Assembly (NCBI GenBank): GCA_037126765.1
Contig: JBBCBC010000030.1
Span: 9,012,786-9,076,785, forward strand
DNA from: Stenogyne calaminthoides
Lineage: Eukaryota > Streptophyta > Magnoliopsida > Lamiales > Lamiaceae
Direction: 5' to 3'
DNA length: 64,000 nucleotides
Made by a program: the position numbers and the translations under genes. The notes under the pieces are model-generated. The model saw only the letters and a program-made list of their open reading frames with translations, made no database searches and had not been told where the DNA came from. Shown piece by piece: positions 45,771 through 56,802 of the stretch (the stretch's first letter is position 1; each line of letters starts with the position of its first letter).

Positions 45771-48700
45771 TAGGGATGGCAATGGGGCGGGTTAAAACCC
45801 GGTCAAATGGGTTTCGGGGCGGGTTAAACCCGGTCAAACGGGTTTTTTGCCGGGGCGGGGCGGGTCGTGGTTTTAGGCAAACCCCCCCGTAACCCGCCCC
45901 GTATATATATATAATTTTCTAGGGTTTGTATTAGTAATTGTTTCCAATTTCTATCTTCAACCATTTTCCCGTTTCTAATTTTCTGCCTCTCACGACTCAC
46001 TGCGGCGTCCTCCATCTGACCATCTCCTCTCCTCACGGACCTCACCCCACCCCACCGCCGCAACCGCCGGCCGGTCCGTGCCTGGTACATTCATCATATT
46101 ATTCATCCTTTTCCCCCACTAATAATTAAGGGTTTATTGAGAAACCCAAACATTCTTGATTTACATTTGTATCTTGAATTTTTTTTTCTTTTTGCTGTAA
46201 AGATTCTTTTATTGGATTGAAACATCAATAGCCACCGTTCGGAACTTTTTAAACCCTTCTGGACCTATTTGCTTTATTGAAAATTCAAATTTTTTCACCT
46301 GCTTACACAATCTCTGCTTTCAGGTAAGCAACTTATTTAGTACATGATCACTTGTATTATGATTCTGAATTTGAGTATATAGATTGAACTGGATCAATTC
46401 ATCTTCCATAACTTGTTTTTCTTCTGTTTATTGGTTGGTGAATGGTGAAAATTAATTGTTTTGTTTTGTGCAATTTGTGTTAATTTAGTTCCTAAATCCT
46501 AATTCATTTTGTGTTTAAGAATCATGATTGATTCAAAGGTGGAACTGCAATTTGAGTTGTGTGTTATTTTAATCCTTGATTGTATTACTACTTCATTAGG
46601 CTTATGCTGCATTGAATTTTTAATGTAATTGAAGTTTGAATATAATATCCAATTTACAATATCAGAGTTATAGTGTGTTTCTTGTTTGTGGTGTGCTATT
46701 TTGCACTTGTTTTTTTAGATGATGTAATGCTTCAATCCTGCCAATATATTTTTACCCCACCACATTTGTTAGGGTTCGAATTGGGTGTTCTATTTTTGCT
46801 CTGTAAGTGTTGACTTGATAGCATTTATGTGTGTTCTGATTAGCCTCTTAATCCATCTTGAAAATGTGCTCTTGCTTATGTTCAAACCTGTTGGTAAATC
46901 TCTTAGTGTTGATCTGCCTTTAAAATCAATATTCTTCATTGCTTCTTCATAAAAAAATTGAGGAAAAATTGGAAGTCTGAAAAGGGCGACAAACTGGCTA
47001 CTGGAAAATTAGTTGTGTTATCCTAAATCTATATAGTGTTTGATAGTGTCTGATATGTAAATATTTGATATTTGATATTTGATAGCTTATAATCTGAATA
47101 TGTTTAGTTTAAATACTAATCTATCTATATTTTTTAAAATAGATGGAGTCTAGAGAAAGAGTTGAAGCTAATTCAGTGACTGCTTCATTAAATAATCCTC
47201 AAGAAAGTGATGTAGCAACGAATATGACTTCTGGAGAAGGAGAAGATGAAGATCAAGAGCATGATGGTGAAAATGATGATAACTTGGGAGGTGAGAATCA
47301 GATTGGTTCAAAAAGAAAGTTTACATCAGATGTATGGATTCACTTTGACAGGTTCGTGAAAGACGAAACTCTAAGATGGTTCACCTGCTAGAGTACGTGA
47401 GAGTGTAGTTTATTGGAATGGTTCACCTGCTAGAGTAGAAAAATTTCAATTTGCTGCTGAACAAGTGGGAGTTGATTGCTCTAAGATGTTGTCTCTTGAT
47501 GTTAAAACTCGTTGGAATTCGACTTACTTGATGTTGGAGACTGCGATTAAGTATAGAGATGTTTTCTATAGACTTAGCTGGCAGGATAAGAATTATAAAA
47601 GTCTACCATCTATTGAAGAGTGGGAGAATGCAATTGAATTGTGTGGGAAATTGAAGTTATTTTATCGAGTGACTGAGATGTTTTCTGGAACTCTATATCC
47701 CACATCTAATTTTTACTTTCCACGGATTTGTGATATCAAAATGGAGATAAATAAGTGTTTGGTGAGTCCAAAGCCGGTTGTAAAACTTATGGCTGAAAAG
47801 ATGGTGGAGAAATTTGATAAATATTGGAACGATTCACATGTTTTAATGGGGGTTGCTGCTGTTTTGGATCCTAGGTTTAAAATGAAATTGGTTGAGTTTT
47901 ATATTCCTTTGATCTATGGTGAAAATTCAGATTCTAAGTTGCATGAGATTCAACAGAATTGTTATGATTTATTGGCTGATTACCAATCTAGATCATTGAG
48001 TGAGAACTTGGGTGACAATTATTTGGCTATTTCATCACCCGATGTTTCTAGTACAATAATTGATCCAGTTGAGAGTGATACATTACACATGTATGACAAA
48101 TTTGTGGCTTCAAATTCAAGTTCTTCTAGTTCATTGCCAAAAACCACGAAATTCGACATATATTTGGATGAAGGTGTCTTGCCAAGAGCTCAAAATTTTG
48201 ATATTCTTAGTTTGTGGAAAACAAATGGAGTTAAATATCCATGTTTACAAAAGATGGCAAGAGACATTTTAGCTATTCTGGTTTCAACAGTTGCATCTGA
48301 ATCAACTTTTAGCGATAGTGGTCGATTGATTAGTCCTCATCGTAGTAGACTTCATCCAAGTACTATTGAGGCATTGATGTGTAGCCGTCGTTGGTTATGG
48401 AACGAGGAAAAATGTAACTTTTTATTATATTTTTAACACCGATAGATTTCTAATTCATATACTAAACGTATGATATAAATCATATAATTCACCATTTTAA
48501 TTTTTGTAGGCTCTTCATTATCAATTGATCCTCTTTTACCAAGTTTACTTGACGAGGAAGAAGATGATGAGTAACACGGAGGTTGACACTTTGAAGAAGA
48601 TAATCTTGAAGAATGTATCATCGGGTGTTGAAAATGAGACGCTTCTTTATTACGCTACTTTTTCATTGAACAATGTATGATTTTGAAGTTTTATGCTTTC

Positions 48701-49020
48701 TTTGATGTGGATTGATTAAGACTTTCGACTTTTGTGCTCGCTTTGTTGTTTATTTTAATTTGAATGATTCTAGTTTATATTTTATTTTTTAGGAATGAAA
48801 TGTATTTAAAAATGATATGTATGAAATTAGGAGTACGAATTAAAAAATTAAGAGAAAATAAAATTAAACATGCGGGGCGGGTTAAACCCGCCGGGTTCAC
48901 GGGGCGGGGCGGGTTGAGCGGGTTAAAAAAACCCGGCGGGACGGGGCGGGTTTCGGGTTATGGGATTTTCTGGCAGGGCGGGTTACGGGTTTGGCCATAC
49001 CCGCCCAGTTGCCATCCCTA
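45771..49020 (+). mobile_element. hAT transposon, 3.25 kb, inserted in ORF3 of copia copy 1
   Basis: Terminal inverted repeats TAGGGATGGCAA and TTGCCATCCCTA with a perfect 8-bp duplication GAGTATCT (45763-45770 and 49021-49028). Subterminal regions carry many GGGGCGGGTT / AACCCGCC units. It contains an internally deleted transposase gene on the plus strand (47143-48436) with a long upstream leader, likely intronic, from 46080 to 47142. Non-autonomous. Confidence 0.92.
47143..48436 (+). pseudogene. hAT transposase, internally deleted
   Basis: An N-terminal piece (47143-47391) ends at the start of a BED-type zinc finger (KRKFTSDVWIHFDRFVKD then WFTC). A C-terminal piece (47396-48436) begins in the RNase H-like core (LSLDVKTRWNSTYLML), passes through a GVAAVLDPRFKMKLVEFY segment and ends in the hAT dimerisation domain (MARDILAILVSTVASESTFS, GRLISPHRSRLHP). 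The zinc finger remainder and first half of the catalytic domain are missing. A 20-bp direct repeat (47376-47395 and 47418-47437) spans the junction and introduces a stop. The N-terminal part could still be translated as an 82-residue fragment; the dimerisation part is open for more than 320 codons. Confidence 0.88.
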
Positions 49021-49689
49021 GAGTATCTTGCCTTTGATCGAGATCGATCCATCCTCCTTCTTGATTAGCTTGGCCTGGTCACTCACCACTCTGATCAGAT
49101 ACTTCAACCAATTGAAATCTGTGGTCGGTGAATCTTCTATTGTCACAATCAATCGAAGCTTGGGAGTGCTTATCTGCTCAAAACTCCCTGAACGACTCAT
49201 AATACATTTGCTAACTATATCTAGCAAAACTCTATACTTCGGCTTCAAATGCCGTTTATTCAAAGTCACCTAAAACTTAATAGGATTCTCTGTTATCCTA
49301 TCAAGGTATTCCTGCTCCCGACCCAACATATAAGTTGTGGGATCCTCTCCTCTATCACACAACTCAAAAACATCATTCAAATTTTTAGGGACTATATACA
49401 GCTCCCGTACAAAATTTATATATTTCGAGCTATGTTCTAGATGGGAAACAGTGATTCTTGAATCGATACCATCTTCCTCATCTAATTTCAGATTTGAAAC
49501 GAACTCTATTACCTCTTTAGAGTATTCGGCCTCCGGTTGGCTTGCGACGAGATTTATCAGTTTTGCGATTCGGATCATGTGTAGCGCCTCTTCTTCATGA
49601 GTAGAATTGGATGTACACTCGAGCGATACTACATATTCATACCATGGCTTGTTGGAAACAGCCAGTTTGTCGAATATAGAGTAAGTCGT

Positions 49690-50312
49690 TTTGAGAATTT
49701 TTGGAGTTTAGGGTTTTGGAATGATGAAGATTTTCTGGGTAAAAGGGATTTTTAGTTGCAGAGTGATTTTGGGAATGAAGGTTTGTGAAATAGGGATTGA
49801 ATGGCTTTTCAAAAGGATATATAGAGTGGGATCGTGGGAAATCGTGTGATCAAATAAAATCAACGGTTAAGATTGATCACCGACTAATAGGGTATGCGAA
49901 AGGACGATCTCAAGAAAGATACGCCGCCATTTTTACCTTATTGGTGATTAATTGAATCAGAGCAATTAATGACTGTTGACCTTCCTCGGCATTTCAAAAA
50001 TCTCGCCCAAAAACATTCTTCAGGTGTTTTGTATTTATTGCAAATGATTTCAAGCAATAAATGAGTTGCATGAGTCTTTACTTCTCCAGACTAATTTTTC
50101 CTATCAGTCTTACTGAGTATTGACCTTGATAAAATGCCAGTATGATACTAAGTACTGAATGGGTTCAGTATAATACTGAGTACTGACCTTCAGTACACCT
50201 GAGTTTCCCAAGACTCAGTTCAGTATTTCCAATTTTATCCTGAGTTTCTCAGTAGAATCCTGAGAAAACTTCATGCATCTGAAAACCTTCAATTTTTTTT
50301 TTCAGATTTACT
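49690..50312 (-). other. Spacer between RT/RNase H and ORF3 in copy 1
   Basis: About 620 bp without coding sequence, rich in ACTGAGTA/CAGTACT-type short repeats (50100-50230). The equivalent spacer in copy 2 is 59000-59622. No splice site or internal promoter could be established. Confidence 0.5.
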
Positions 50313-51882
50313 CTATACACCTGGATCCAACATCCCTAATTCAACTGATAGTTCCTGAAATCTTGATTCAGCCAAAGGTTTAGTCAAGATATCAGCTCTC
50401 TGCTTATCAGTATGAATCTTCTCCATCCTGATGTCCTTCTTCTCGACATGTTCTCTGATGAAGTGATGTCTGATATCCACATGCTTGCATCTGGTGTGCA
50501 ATACCGGATTTTGTGAAATATCAATGGCACTATTATTGTCACAAAATATTGGTACTTCATTGGCTACAATCTTATAATCCCTTAATTGTTGTCTGAGCCA
50601 AAGAATCTGTGCACAACAGCTTCCTGCAGCCATGTATTCAGCTTCAGTAGTACTGGTTGCTACTGAGGTCTGTTTCTTTGAAAACCAGGATATCAGTTTA
50701 CTTCCTAGAAATTGACAAGTTCCTGTAGTGGACTTCCTGTCAATTCTACAGCCTCCATAATCAGCATCTGAATAACCAGTTAATTCAAGGTTATCATCAG
50801 CTGGATACCACAATCCTCTATTCACTGTGCCCTTAAGATACTTCAGTATCTTTTTGGCAGCCTCCATGTGACTAGCCTTAGGATTAGCTTGGTATCTTGC
50901 ACATATCCCAACATCAAATGTTATATCCGGCCTACTTGCTGTGAGATAGAGCAATGATCCAATGATCCCTCTATAATCAGTGTGACTTACTGATTTGCCT
51001 TCAGGATCAGGATCCATCTTGTAGTTAGTATTCATGGGAATTCTAACTGCATTGCAATTTTGTACACCATACTTGGCAATTAGATCTATGGTGTACTTTG
51101 CTTGGTTGATGAAGATTCCTTCCTTTGATTGTTTCACTTGAAGTCCTAGAAAGAAATTCATCTCCCCCATCATAGACATCTCAAACTTTCCTTTCATCAG
51201 TGTAGAAAACTTTTCACACAACTGATGATTTGGAGATCCAAAAATGATGTCATCTACATAAATATGAACTAGTAAGATATCTTCCCCATCTTCTATCCTG
51301 AACAAGGTTCTATCAACAGTTCCTTTGATAAAACCATGGTCAGTAAGAAACTGAGAAAAGGTATCATACCATGCTCTGGGTGCTTGCTTAAGACCATACA
51401 AGACTTTTCTGAGCCTGTAAACTTGGTCATTCTGTCTGAAACCAGGAGGTTGTTCCACATAAACCTCTTCTTTAAGCACACCGTTCAGAAATGCACTTTT
51501 CACATCCATCTGATAGATTGTGAATCTCATGTGGGCAGCATATGCAAGAAACAATCTGATGGCTTCTAGTCTTGCAACAGGTGCAAAGGTTTCATCATAA
51601 TCCAAACCTTCTTCTTGGGAATAACCTTGTGCAACTAGCCTTGCCTTGTTTCTTACAATATTGTTGTTTTCATCTCTTTTATTCTTGAATACCCACTTGG
51701 TTCCAATAACATTGTGCCTTTCAGGCCCATCCACTAGTTCCCATACTTCATTCCTTGAGAATTGATTCAGCTCTTCTTGCATAACAATAATTCCAAAAAG
51801 AATCTTGTAGAGCTTCTTCAATCTTAGTTGGCTCTTTCTCTGATAGGAAGCAGCATAATAGTGCACTTTTACCATGGAACCT
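50313..51882 (-). CDS. Reverse transcriptase/RNase H of copia copy 1 (5'-truncated by insertion)
   Basis: Open for 520 codons. The reverse transcriptase core reads WELVDGPERHNVIGTKWVFK, ARLVAQGYSQEEGLDYDETF, QMDVKSAFLNG and the catalytic IYVDDIIFGS, all with intact aspartates. Copia-type RNase H follows: YSDADYGGCRIDRKSTTG, TTEAEYMAAGSC, FCDNNSAIDISQNP and RCKHVDIRHHFIREH. The ATG at 51875 is not a true start. The element's integrase and gag should precede it but are cut off where copy 2 begins at 51883. The first 30 or so residues (to about 51785) read out of frame relative to copia relatives, so a one-base slip probably occurred there. Enzyme of the cytoplasmic virus-like particle, here stranded without a promoter. 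Confidence 0.9.
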
Positions 51883-53141
51883 TGTTGGGAGATGAATTTA
51901 ATAAAAGATATATGATTTTGATTAGATCCCGAAAACCCCTGAGTATGACATGTTCAGGATAATCTTGATAGTTGAGTCAGGATCCAGTTTTAGAGTATTC
52001 AGGATAATATCTGCAAAATGTATAGTCAGCAGATATAGATCAGGTTTAGATCTGAAGATTTCAAGAACTCAAGATATGTTTCAAGAAACCGGTTTCAAAG
52101 ATGAAAACTAAGTTTTCAAGACTCAAGAAGAAATCGAGAATCAAGACTCAAGCAGGAAATCGAGATATCAAGACTCAAAGTGTGAAATCGAGATATCAAG
52201 ACTCAAGCAGAAATCGAGATATCAAGACTCAAGATGAAATCGAGGAATCAAGACTCAAAGATGAAGACTCAAAGATATCACCAAGATATCTGCGGAAGAC
52301 TCGTAAGACTCAAGACCCTCAAGACTCGTAAGACCTCAAGACTCGAAGACTCAAGACTCGTAAGACTCAAGACGCAGAAGACGTAAGATCAAGAATCAAG
52401 ATCAAGAATATCGGCGCAGGCACGCGAATTATCAAGACTCAAGAATGAATCAATGCTCAAGATAAACTCAATGTTCCGAGGCACTGAAAATATCTATCTG
52501 AAGGATGCAATGCTGAGAAGATCGCGATTCCTTAGAAAATAGATATTGCCCAAGACATTCCCATGCAGACAAAAGGAACTAAGACAAAGTGTTGTTAAGG
52601 TTATATCAACTCAGAGTTTGTAACCAAACGAGCCGTTGAAGATGTCTACCTTTAACTGGAGACAAAGTAAAAAAGAGGAAGACAACACTGTACCATACTG
52701 ACACTGACAGTGACAGGTCACTGAAAAATATGTCAGATGTACAAAAGTTCCAGACTGCAAAAAGTGAAGACCGGCTACATGAAAGGCTATTGCCTAAAAC
52801 GTGTTAGGGAGTTTCAAACCCTAAATATAGCCGTTCCTCACACACCATAAGAGGAAACTCACGAAGCTATCTCTCCAACGGATAGTTTTTCAAAAGTGAC
52901 CTTGGTGTATGCTTATAAATACTGGTGACCCTCTACATTGTAAGGTTACGGGAAATTTATAAGCAACTCAAGAAGCTCAAACTTATTATCGCAAAGTTAA
53001 AGCACTCGAAAAACTTAGAATTTCCCAAGTGCTTTTATATTGAAGAGAGCTCACTAAACTAAGCCTAGCTTGATAAGATATATCTGAAGCTTAGTAGAGA
53101 TATCCTAGCCTTTGCTTTGTACTTCATTGTAAAGGATATCT
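51883..53141 (+). mobile_element. 5' LTR of copia copy 2, 3'-truncated
   Basis: Starts TGTTGGGAGATGAATTTAAT exactly where copy 1 stops, and has the LTR TATA box (TATAAATA, 52914-52921) and the AATCGAGATATCAAG minisatellite (52100-52440). Relative to the 1963-bp LTR of copy 1, the match ends after AAAGGATATCT at 53141. About 786 bp of the LTR 3' part, the primer binding site and the leader are missing, and gag follows at 53186. Confidence 0.85.
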
Positions 53142-53185
53142 GAACTGATCTTAAAACTGGTGAATTCTTAAAAGACTCAGTTAAA

Positions 53186-54493
53186 ATGTCTTCTAAGAAA
53201 CTTCCCATGTTCTCAGTGGAGAACTATGATTTGTGGAGACTGAGAATGCAGGCTCACCTGTATTCTAAACATGAACGAATGTGGAGAGTGGTCTCTGAAG
53301 GGCCATTCCTATTTACTGTGGTGAATCCCAGAGGAACAGATAATGAGAGAAACGATCCTAGAGCAGAATTTCCTAAGTCTGATGACCAACTGACTCCTGA
53401 GGAGAGAAAGTTAGTCAATCTAGACTACATTGCTAAAGACACACTATACAGTACAATTGATGATGGTGTGATGGGAATGATCTCTCACTGCAATACTGCC
53501 AAAGAAATTTGGGATACACTAGCTGTAATGTGCCAAGGCACAAATCATATCAAGGAAAACAAACTTTCAGTTGCAATAGGAAAGTTTGATAGTTTTGAAA
53601 TGGAAGAAGGTGAATCAATTGACAAATTAGAAGTCAGATTCACTAGTATCATGAATGATCTAAATGCACTTGGAAAGAGATATCCACAAAGAGAAATTGC
53701 ATTGAAAATTCTTAGAGGTCTTTCTAAGAAATGGGATATACATGCAGTGGTGATTGAAAACACCAAAAACATTAATTCAATGCCCTATCAACAAGTCTTC
53801 TCTGAGCTGAAGGCCTACGAGTTTGTAATTGATAAGAAATCCAAAAAGGCTGACAGCAAAGATGATTCATCATCTAGTAAAAATGTGGCTTTTAAGGCCA
53901 ACGATAAAACCTGTAAAACTAGAGAGTCTGAGAACTCCCTTGCTAAGAATCAGGATGAGCTTGAGGATAAGCTAGCACTGATGGCAAGGAGGTTTGAAAG
54001 ACTTAATAGTCGATATGGAAAATACAAAAGTTATTACAGGAATCACAGGTACCAGAAGAAACCTGAGGACAAACCAACTGAGAAGAGAAAGGACCTGAAA
54101 ATTGAAGGATCTTCATCCAGAAATAAGGACTCCAAGTCCAAGGAAGAAAGTGATCAGGATGATGATGCCAACAGATGCTACAATTGCCTAAAGAAAGGTC
54201 ACTTCCAGTATGATTGTCCAGATCTAAGTGCTAAGGAGAGAAGAGAAAGGCAAGCTAAAATAGACAAGAAGTTCTCAAGCAAAAAGACCATGGTTGCAGA
54301 AGAAGAACATTATGAGGAGGGATCTAGCTCTTCAGATGAAATATTCTCAGACAGTGAAAGTGATGACATTTATCTGATGGCCATTGAGGAGGTAAACTCT
54401 TCTTTCTCTGTTGTTGCTCCTACACTAGCACAAGAGTTGTCAAGTTCAATCAGAAACAAATATTTTGACCGATGGATTCTTTTGAGAATCTAA
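53186..54493 (+). CDS. Gag of copia copy 2
   Basis: 435 codons. The N-terminal part is the copia gag core (UBN2-like): MFSVENYDLWRLRMQAHL, NTAKEIWDTLAVMCQGT, then SIDKLEVRFTSIMNDLNALG and the ALKILRGLSKKWD helix. A CCHC zinc knuckle CYNCLKKGHFQYDCP occupies residues 331-345 (CX2CX4HX4C) after a basic, Lys/Ser-rich linker, and an acidic SSSDEIFSDSESDD stretch follows. The protein packages element RNA into virus-like particles. The reading frame is intact to about 54470, then runs into a stop at 54491, where the sequence turns abruptly into CG-rich noise compared with the clean gag. The natural protein probably continued into pol. Confidence 0.92.
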   Translation: MSSKKLPMFSVENYDLWRLRMQAHLYSKHERMWRVVSEGPFLFTVVNPRGTDNERNDPRAEFPKSDDQLTPEERKLVNLDYIAKDTLYSTIDDGVMGMISHCNTAKEIWDTLAVMCQGTNHIKENKLSVAIGKFDSFEMEEGESIDKLEVRFTSIMNDLNALGKRYPQREIALKILRGLSKKWDIHAVVIENTKNINSMPYQQVFSELKAYEFVIDKKSKKADSKDDSSSSKNVAFKANDKTCKTRESENSLAKNQDELEDKLALMARRFERLNSRYGKYKSYYRNHRYQKKPEDKPTEKRKDLKIEGSSSRNKDSKSKEESDQDDDANRCYNCLKKGHFQYDCPDLSAKERRERQAKIDKKFSSKKTMVAEEEHYEEGSSSSDEIFSDSESDDIYLMAIEEVNSSFSVVAPTLAQELSSSIRNKYFDRWILLRI

Positions 54494-55275
54494 TGAAGGA
54501 CTATCTTGCTTTTACAAAAAACCGCTAAATGAAACTCAAGAGCGAGAATAAAGATCCGAAAAGTCGAAAAATCTAAAATGGAAAGACTCTAGCAACATCG
54601 AAATCACTTCTCAATTAATGGGAGCTACCGATGAACTGGATGTTCGAAAGTACAACTCTCAGAGAAAGAGAAGTTGATAGTGACCCTAATCGAAAAGTTA
54701 GAGAAATCCAATCAAGAGATTCAAATTTAATCGTAACTAAGTTCAATGACCTCTCCGAGAAGCATGAAACTCTACAGAATCGTGGAGGATAGTGTACATA
54801 AGAAGTTAACTCTATTGAAATCGCATCTAAAGTAATAGATGAAATTCAGAGTTATCGAGATCCGCCACTATAAAATCTAGATTGGGATACATTCCGGGGA
54901 ACCTCACAAGGTCATCCGAATGTCGATCAAGTAGCAAGAAGACAATCTTTGTTAAATCAATTGGCACCTACACTTCAAATCAAGAAATGCCCAAGGTGCT
55001 AGACAAAGGAAAAGGACCTATGGTACCAAAAAGAAACCGAATGATCGGAGAAAGCCCAAACCTCGGTGAAGGCTAGAAAACGAAAGCACTATTGGAAAAT
55101 TTCGAGTAAGTACTTCAAAGCCTCAAAGCTAAGATTGCAAACCCGAAAGGACCCACATCGAACCATCGAGGAATCTTCGTAAGAGAAACACTCGCCAGAG
55201 ACATTCTCAATCGAAGACACCAAGTCCTCAAGATAATCGAAGACCCAATTTCAAGATGCATAACCCGAACCCCAC
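54494..55275 (+). pseudogene. Gag-pol linker of copy 2, frame destroyed
   Basis: Sequence that should link gag to protease. No frame is open for long, although short stretches still read as charged coiled-coil-like protein. CGA, TCG and CCG triplets are strikingly frequent where elements of this family have CAG, CTG or CTGA. See the finding on CAG/CTG corruption. Confidence 0.6.
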
Positions 55276-56802
55276 TTGTCTAAGGGTAAAGGTTATCTGA
55301 ACCCGAGTCAACAAAGATTTAGACCGGCTACACAAAAGCCTAAGCATCTGAGCAAAAGGCCTGAACCAAAGAAGAATTCAAAGGCTCATGTTCATGCTAA
55401 AGCTAGCACACATACACAGAAGACTGCTAAGGCACCCAGAGTAGTAAATGTGTATGTTGATGTTTATGGAAGACAAATTAGCCACTCTAAAGTGATTAGA
55501 GTTGTCAGGCAGATTTGGATTCCGAAAGGTACAGCTAACCTTGTAGGACCCTACACAAATTGGGTACCTAAGAATTGATCTATTTTTCAGGAGGAAAACA
55601 AGGGCACTGAGCTGACTAAAGATCACATGGCACTGATGAGAAGAGATGAAAAATTTCCTGATGTATGGTATCTTGACAGTGGATGTTCAAGACATATGAC
55701 AGGATTCAAGAAGATACTCAGTGACTATGTTGAACAAAGAGGCCCTCAAATCACTTTTGGAGATAACTCCAAGGGACAGACTGAAGGATATGGAACTTTG
55801 GAAATCGACCCAGTTCATATCCATGGTGTTTCTTATGTATTTGGATTGAAGCATAATTTGCTTTCAATAAGCCAATTCTGTGATAAGGGTTTTAATGTTG
55901 AGTTCTCTAAGAACTTATGCTATGTGAAAGATGATACAACACAGAAAGTTTTACTGACTGGTACTAGAAAAGGAAATGTGTATCTTGCTGATTGGAGTTC
56001 AACTCCTAAAGATACATGTTTGGTTGCTAAAAGTTTCACAGATACCAGTTGGTTATGGCATAAAAGAATGAATCACCTGAATTTCAAAACCCTGAATAAG
56101 CTTGCAAGATTAGCTCTTGTGAGAGGGTTGCCTAATGAAGTGTTCAGTAAGGAACATATTTGTGATGCGTGACAGAAAGGAAAACAAGTTAGAGCATCAT
56201 TTAAAAGCAAAGTAGATGTTTCTACTGAAAGAATACTTCAGTTACTGCATATGAATCTTTTTGGTCCTATAACACCAGTAAGCACTAATGGCAGGAAATA
56301 CACATTGGTAGTAGTTGATGACTACTCAAGATATACTTGGGTCATATTCATACTCAGTAAGAAAGAGACTCAGATAAAACTGCTAGAATTACTGAAAAGG
56401 CTCAGTATTGAGAAAAACCTGAGTGTGGTCAAAATCAGATCTGACAAAGGAACTGAATTTATAAATCATATCATATCTGATTATTGTGCAGAAAATGGAA
56501 TTTCACATGAAACATCAGCTGCAAGGACCTCTCAACAAAATGGTGTTGCTGAAAGAAGGAACGGGACTCTTAAAGAAGTTGCAAGGACAATGATAGCTGA
56601 AGCTGATATTCCTAAAAGGTTTTGGGCTGAAGCTGTCAACACTGCATGCTACTCACAGAATAGATCCATGCTGACCAAGAGTCAAGACAAAACACCCTAT
56701 GAGCTTTGGAATGAAAGGAAGCCTCTTGTTTCTTTCTTTCGTGTGTTTGGTTGCAAGTGTTTCATACACAATAATGGTAAAGATCGGGTTGAAAACATTT
56801 GA
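55276..56802 (+). pseudogene. Protease and integrase region of copia copy 2
   Basis: One frame from 55276 to 56802 broken only by TGA at 55576 and TGA at 56170. Order: a Lys/His-rich linker with VDVYGRQISHSKVIR, the aspartic protease (WYLDSGCSRHMTG at about 55666; the DSG triad), the gag-pre-integrase HHCC region (LWHKRMNHLNFKTLNKLA) and the integrase core. The core has VVVDDYSRYTWVIF (first Asp), RSDKGTEFINHII (second Asp) and NGVAERRNGTLKEV (Glu), so the DDE triad is complete. The stop at 56170 replaces a cysteine of the zinc-binding CDACQKGK segment. After 56802 the frame collapses. Confidence 0.88.

Larger units (their letters stand above)
42890..49689 (-). pseudogene. ORF3 (env-position accessory ORF) of copia copy 1, broken and split by a hAT element
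   Basis: Lies downstream of RT/RNase H in the position of the Sirevirus third ORF. Two coding blocks, 49689-49021 and 45770-42890, flank the hAT, and the frame continues across the element once the 8-bp target duplication is discounted. The first block has the pattern of the plant-transposon-associated domain (DRGEDPTTYMLGREQEYL, RHLKPKYRVLLDIV). The second is Glu/Gln/Lys-rich with repeated AQV and AQIQTEE-like units (about 45300-45100, 44560-44440) and a long charged, probably coiled-coil part (44244-43900). No convincing transmembrane segment is seen. Breaks: the start position reads ACG instead of ATG (49689), with in-frame stops at 49270, 44737 and 44272 and frame slips after 43315. No known function; product presumably not made. 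Confidence 0.7.

Noticed and set aside
51786..51875. ATG at 51875 as a genuine start of a reverse transcriptase gene
   Set aside because: It is inside pol, out of frame with the conserved copia sequence, and exists only because copy 2 truncated the element at 51883.
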